Part shown: positions 5,125 to 7,201 of the stretch, one piece after another
How the letters are laid out: each line of letters opens with the position of its first letter
Position numbering within the stretch: position 1 is the stretch's first letter
Assembly: GCA_024275615.1 (NCBI GenBank)
Contig: JAJRYU010000782.1
Coordinates: 1-7,201 of the forward strand
DNA: 7,201 nt
Direction of reading: 5' to 3'
Source of the DNA: Planctomycetota bacterium
Lineage (GTDB): Bacteria > Planctomycetota > GCA-002687715 > DRQF01
Program-made: the position numbers and the translations under genes
Notes under the pieces: model-generated
What the model saw: only the letters and a program-made list of their open reading frames with translations
What the model was told of the DNA's origin: nothing
Database searches by the model: none

Positions 5125-7201
5125 TCAAACCGACATAGGGTCTGTTTTCTCTGGATCGACACCCAAGTCCTTGATGGCCTTGGCAACCGAATCGGCTGTC
5201 ACCACACCATCTTGACGCAAACCGTCCAGAACTGCGATCACGATCGACTCAGCATCCACTTCAAAATGGCGGCGCAAGGCTTCTCGCGTATCACTCAGGC
5301 CAAATCCATCTGTGCCAAGAGGTACGAAGGTATTGGGTACCCAGCGGGTGATTTGTTCCGGCACCATTTTCATGTAGTCGCTCACCGCGACGATGGGGCC
5401 ATGGACACCCTTGAGAGTCTTCTCAACGAAAGAAACGCGGGCTTTCTTCTTGGGATTAAGCCTGTTCCATCGTTCGCAGGCGAGGGCATCATTCCTCATG
5501 ATCTGATAGCTAGTGGCGGACCAAATGTCTGCCGCCACATCGTACTTCTTGGCCAAGATCTCCTGAGCCCGTTCAGCTTGAAGCATGATGCAGCCGCTAG
5601 CCAAAATCTGTGCCGCATGTTTCTTCTTCTTGCCTGCCTTCTTGAAACGATAAAGACCGTTGATGATACCTTCGTCAATAGATTTCCCCGTCGGCTTCGG
5701 CGGCATTTCATAGTTTTCGTTCTGTACCGTCAGGTAGTAGAAGGTGTCTTCTCCGTCGGCATACATGCGTTTCAAACCGTCCTGAATGATGACAGCGATT
5801 TCATAGGCAAATGCTGGATCATAGGCACGAATTGACGGAACCGTTGTTGCCATCAAATGGCTATGCCCATCCTCGTGCTGCAAGCCCTCGCCGTTCAACG
5901 TCGTTCGCCCGGCGGTAGCTCCCATGAGAAAACCTCGACCGCGGCTATCAGCAAAAGCCCAGATCAAGTCGGCGATGCGTTGAAAACCGAACATGCTGTA
6001 GAAAACATAGAATGGCACCATCGGCACGTTGTGTGTCGCGTGGCTGGTACCGGCAGCGATGAATGACGACATGGCGCCAGCTTCGGTGATGCCTTCTTCC
6101 AATAGCTGACCGTCCGCGGCCTCGCGATAGTAGAGCAGCATGTTGCGGTCAATAGGCTCATACTTTTGCCCACCATGCGCATAGATGCCCACTTGGCGAA
6201 ACAAAGAATCCATGCCAAAAGTTCGCGCTTCGTCCGGAACGACGGGCACGATATTTTTGCCGATGGCTTTGTCTTTGAGGAGTTTGGATAGGAGGCGGAC
6301 AAATGCCATGGTTGTTGACACACCACGGCCAGCGCCGCTTCCGCTGTCGAACTCCAAAAATATTTTCGCGTCTGGTACTCCAAGGACTTTCGTCTCCCGC
6401 GGTCGGCGGCTGGGAATGAATCCGCCCAGGGCTTCGCGGCACATCCGAAGGTATTTAACTTCCTCGCTGTCCGGACCAGGGTGATAATACTTCGATTCGA
6501 GAATATCTTCGTCTTCGATAGGTAACTGCAAGCGATCACGAAATCTCTTGAGTTGATCAAAGGTGAGTTTCTTCATTTGGTGAGTCACGTTGCTGGCTTC
6601 GAAACCCTCTCCCAAGGTCCATCCTTTCACGGTGTGGAAGAGGATGACAGTCGGCCGACCATCTTGTTTGCAGGCTTCCTTATAGGCTGAGTAGATCTTC
6701 ACCGGATCGTGACCACCACGGCGAAGGCGAAGGATCTTGTCGTCACTGACGTCCTCCACCATTTGGAGCATTCTTGGATCTTGCCCGAAGAACTCCCGGC
6801 GTGTGTAGTCACCGGATTCTGAGCCATACTTTTGCCACTCGCCGTCGACGACTTTGTTGAGAGCTTCCACCAATACGCCGTCTTCGTCTTGGGCAAAAAG
6901 CGGATCCCAGTCTCTTCCCCAAAGACACTTAATGACGCGCCAGCCGTTACCAAGGAAGACGCGTTCCAATTCTTGAACGATCTTGCCATTGCCACGCACG
7001 GGGCCGTCGAGTCGTTGCAAATTGCAATTGACGACAAAGACGAGATTATCGAGACCTTCGCGAGATGCTATCGACAGAGAACCCAAGGACTCGGGTTCAT
7101 CAGATTCGCCATCTCCCATGTAATACCACACCCGAGACTTGGAGGTATCGCAGAGACCCCGAGCATTGAGATAGCGATTGAATCTGGCTTGATAGATGGC
7201 G
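5125..7201 (-). CDS. aceE: Pyruvate dehydrogenase E1 component, homodimeric AceE type (5' end beyond window)
   Basis: The frame enters from the right edge at 7200 and gives 691 residues ending in TGA at 5125-5127. Escherichia coli AceE has about 887, so roughly the first 196 are missing. The first codons already match (AIYQARF, then RGL-x-DTS). The thiamine diphosphate motif is GDGESDEPES at fragment residues 29-38, ending about 30 residues on at NCN (58-60). Further AceE marks are HTVKGW (189-194), THQMKK (206-211, with the active-site His), STTMAF (295-300), DEARTFGMDSLFRQ (323-336), EEGITEAGA (368-376, holding the Glu that activates the cofactor) and GEGLQHEDGHSH (437-448). The enzyme decarboxylates pyruvate and transfers the acetyl group to the lipoyl E2 subunit, feeding acetyl-CoA into the citrate cycle in the cytosol. 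GTG at 7131 is an internal codon, not the start. No aceF or lpd follows; the next gene is the NIF3-family one, 5 bases downstream. Confidence 0.97.
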   Translation of the reverse strand, partial: AIYQARFNRYLNARGLCDTSKSRVWYYMGDGESDEPESLGSLSIASREGLDNLVFVVNCNLQRLDGPVRGNGKIVQELERVFLGNGWRVIKCLWGRDWDPLFAQDEDGVLVEALNKVVDGEWQKYGSESGDYTRREFFGQDPRMLQMVEDVSDDKILRLRRGGHDPVKIYSAYKEACKQDGRPTVILFHTVKGWTLGEGFEASNVTHQMKKLTFDQLKRFRDRLQLPIEDEDILESKYYHPGPDSEEVKYLRMCREALGGFIPSRRPRETKVLGVPDAKIFLEFDSGSGAGRGVSTTMAFVRLLSKLLKDKAIGKNIVPVVPDEARTFGMDSLFRQVGIYAHGGQKYEPIDRNMLLYYREAADGQLLEEGITEAGAMSSFIAAGTSHATHNVPMVPFYVFYSMFGFQRIADLIWAFADSRGRGFLMGATAGRTTLNGEGLQHEDGHSHLMATTVPSIRAYDPAFAYEIAVIIQDGLKRMYADGEDTFYYLTVQNENYEMPPKPTGKSIDEGIINGLYRFKKAGKKKKHAAQILASGCIMLQAERAQEILAKKYDVAADIWSATSYQIMRNDALACERWNRLNPKKKARVSFVEKTLKGVHGPIVAVSDYMKMVPEQITRWVPNTFVPLGTDGFGLSDTREALRRHFEVDAESIVIAVLDGLRQDGVVTADSVAKAIKDLGVDPEKTDPMSV

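Noticed and set aside
5212..5835. A 207-codon open frame on the plus strand inside aceE
   Set aside because: It lies wholly antisense to strongly conserved aceE sequence and its translation shows no recognisable family; a shadow of the aceE codon pattern. The same holds for the 198-codon minus-strand frame at 5964-6560.
7129..7131. GTG as the start of aceE
   Set aside because: The frame continues upstream to the window edge with sequence typical of AceE (AIYQARF and RGL-x-DTS), so this is an internal Val codon.

Overview
The window is moderate-GC bacterial DNA, densely coded, with five protein-coding regions and no RNA genes, CRISPR array or insertion sequence that I can see. The organism is probably a Gram-negative heterotroph of the Planctomycetota or a related group. 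This rests on the mix of gene families: a long YfbK-like von Willebrand A protein with a Gly/Arg-rich spacer, a di-heme peroxidase, a homodimeric AceE and a eukaryote-like NIF3. It is an inference, not proof.

Layout, left to right. Bases 1-1296 (minus strand) hold a membrane-anchored VWA-domain protein whose 3' part is cut by the window edge. Its last ~110 bases do not look like VWA: they read in the same frame as the start of a DegT/DnrJ/EryC1/StrS-type sugar aminotransferase and are AT-rich. I read this as a junction between two unrelated genes, either an assembly or amplification chimera or a real recombination scar. A 179-bp divergent intergenic region (1297-1475) follows. Then come two plus-strand genes for exported proteins: a di-heme cytochrome c peroxidase/MauG-family protein (1476-2699) and, after a 222-bp gap, a calcineurin-like metallophosphoesterase with an N-terminal membrane-targeting or lipoprotein signal (2922-3965).

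The right half is a minus-strand operon, convergent with the metallophosphoesterase gene. aceE (pyruvate dehydrogenase E1) enters from beyond the right edge and ends at 5125. A NIF3-family dinuclear-metal protein gene starts within a few bases of the aceE stop and ends at 3998. Only 32 bp separate the convergent stops, and no convincing terminator is visible there.

Functionally, the left and middle genes encode cell-envelope or periplasmic proteins (VWA, peroxidase, phosphoesterase), with no demonstrated link between them beyond proximity. The aceE-nif3 pair is cytosolic, central carbon metabolism coupled to a conserved protein of uncertain role. I found no new defence or mobile system. The points most worth a second look are the VWA/aminotransferase junction, the NIF3 protein's resemblance to animal NIF3L1, and the divergent active-site motifs of the peroxidase and the phosphoesterase.
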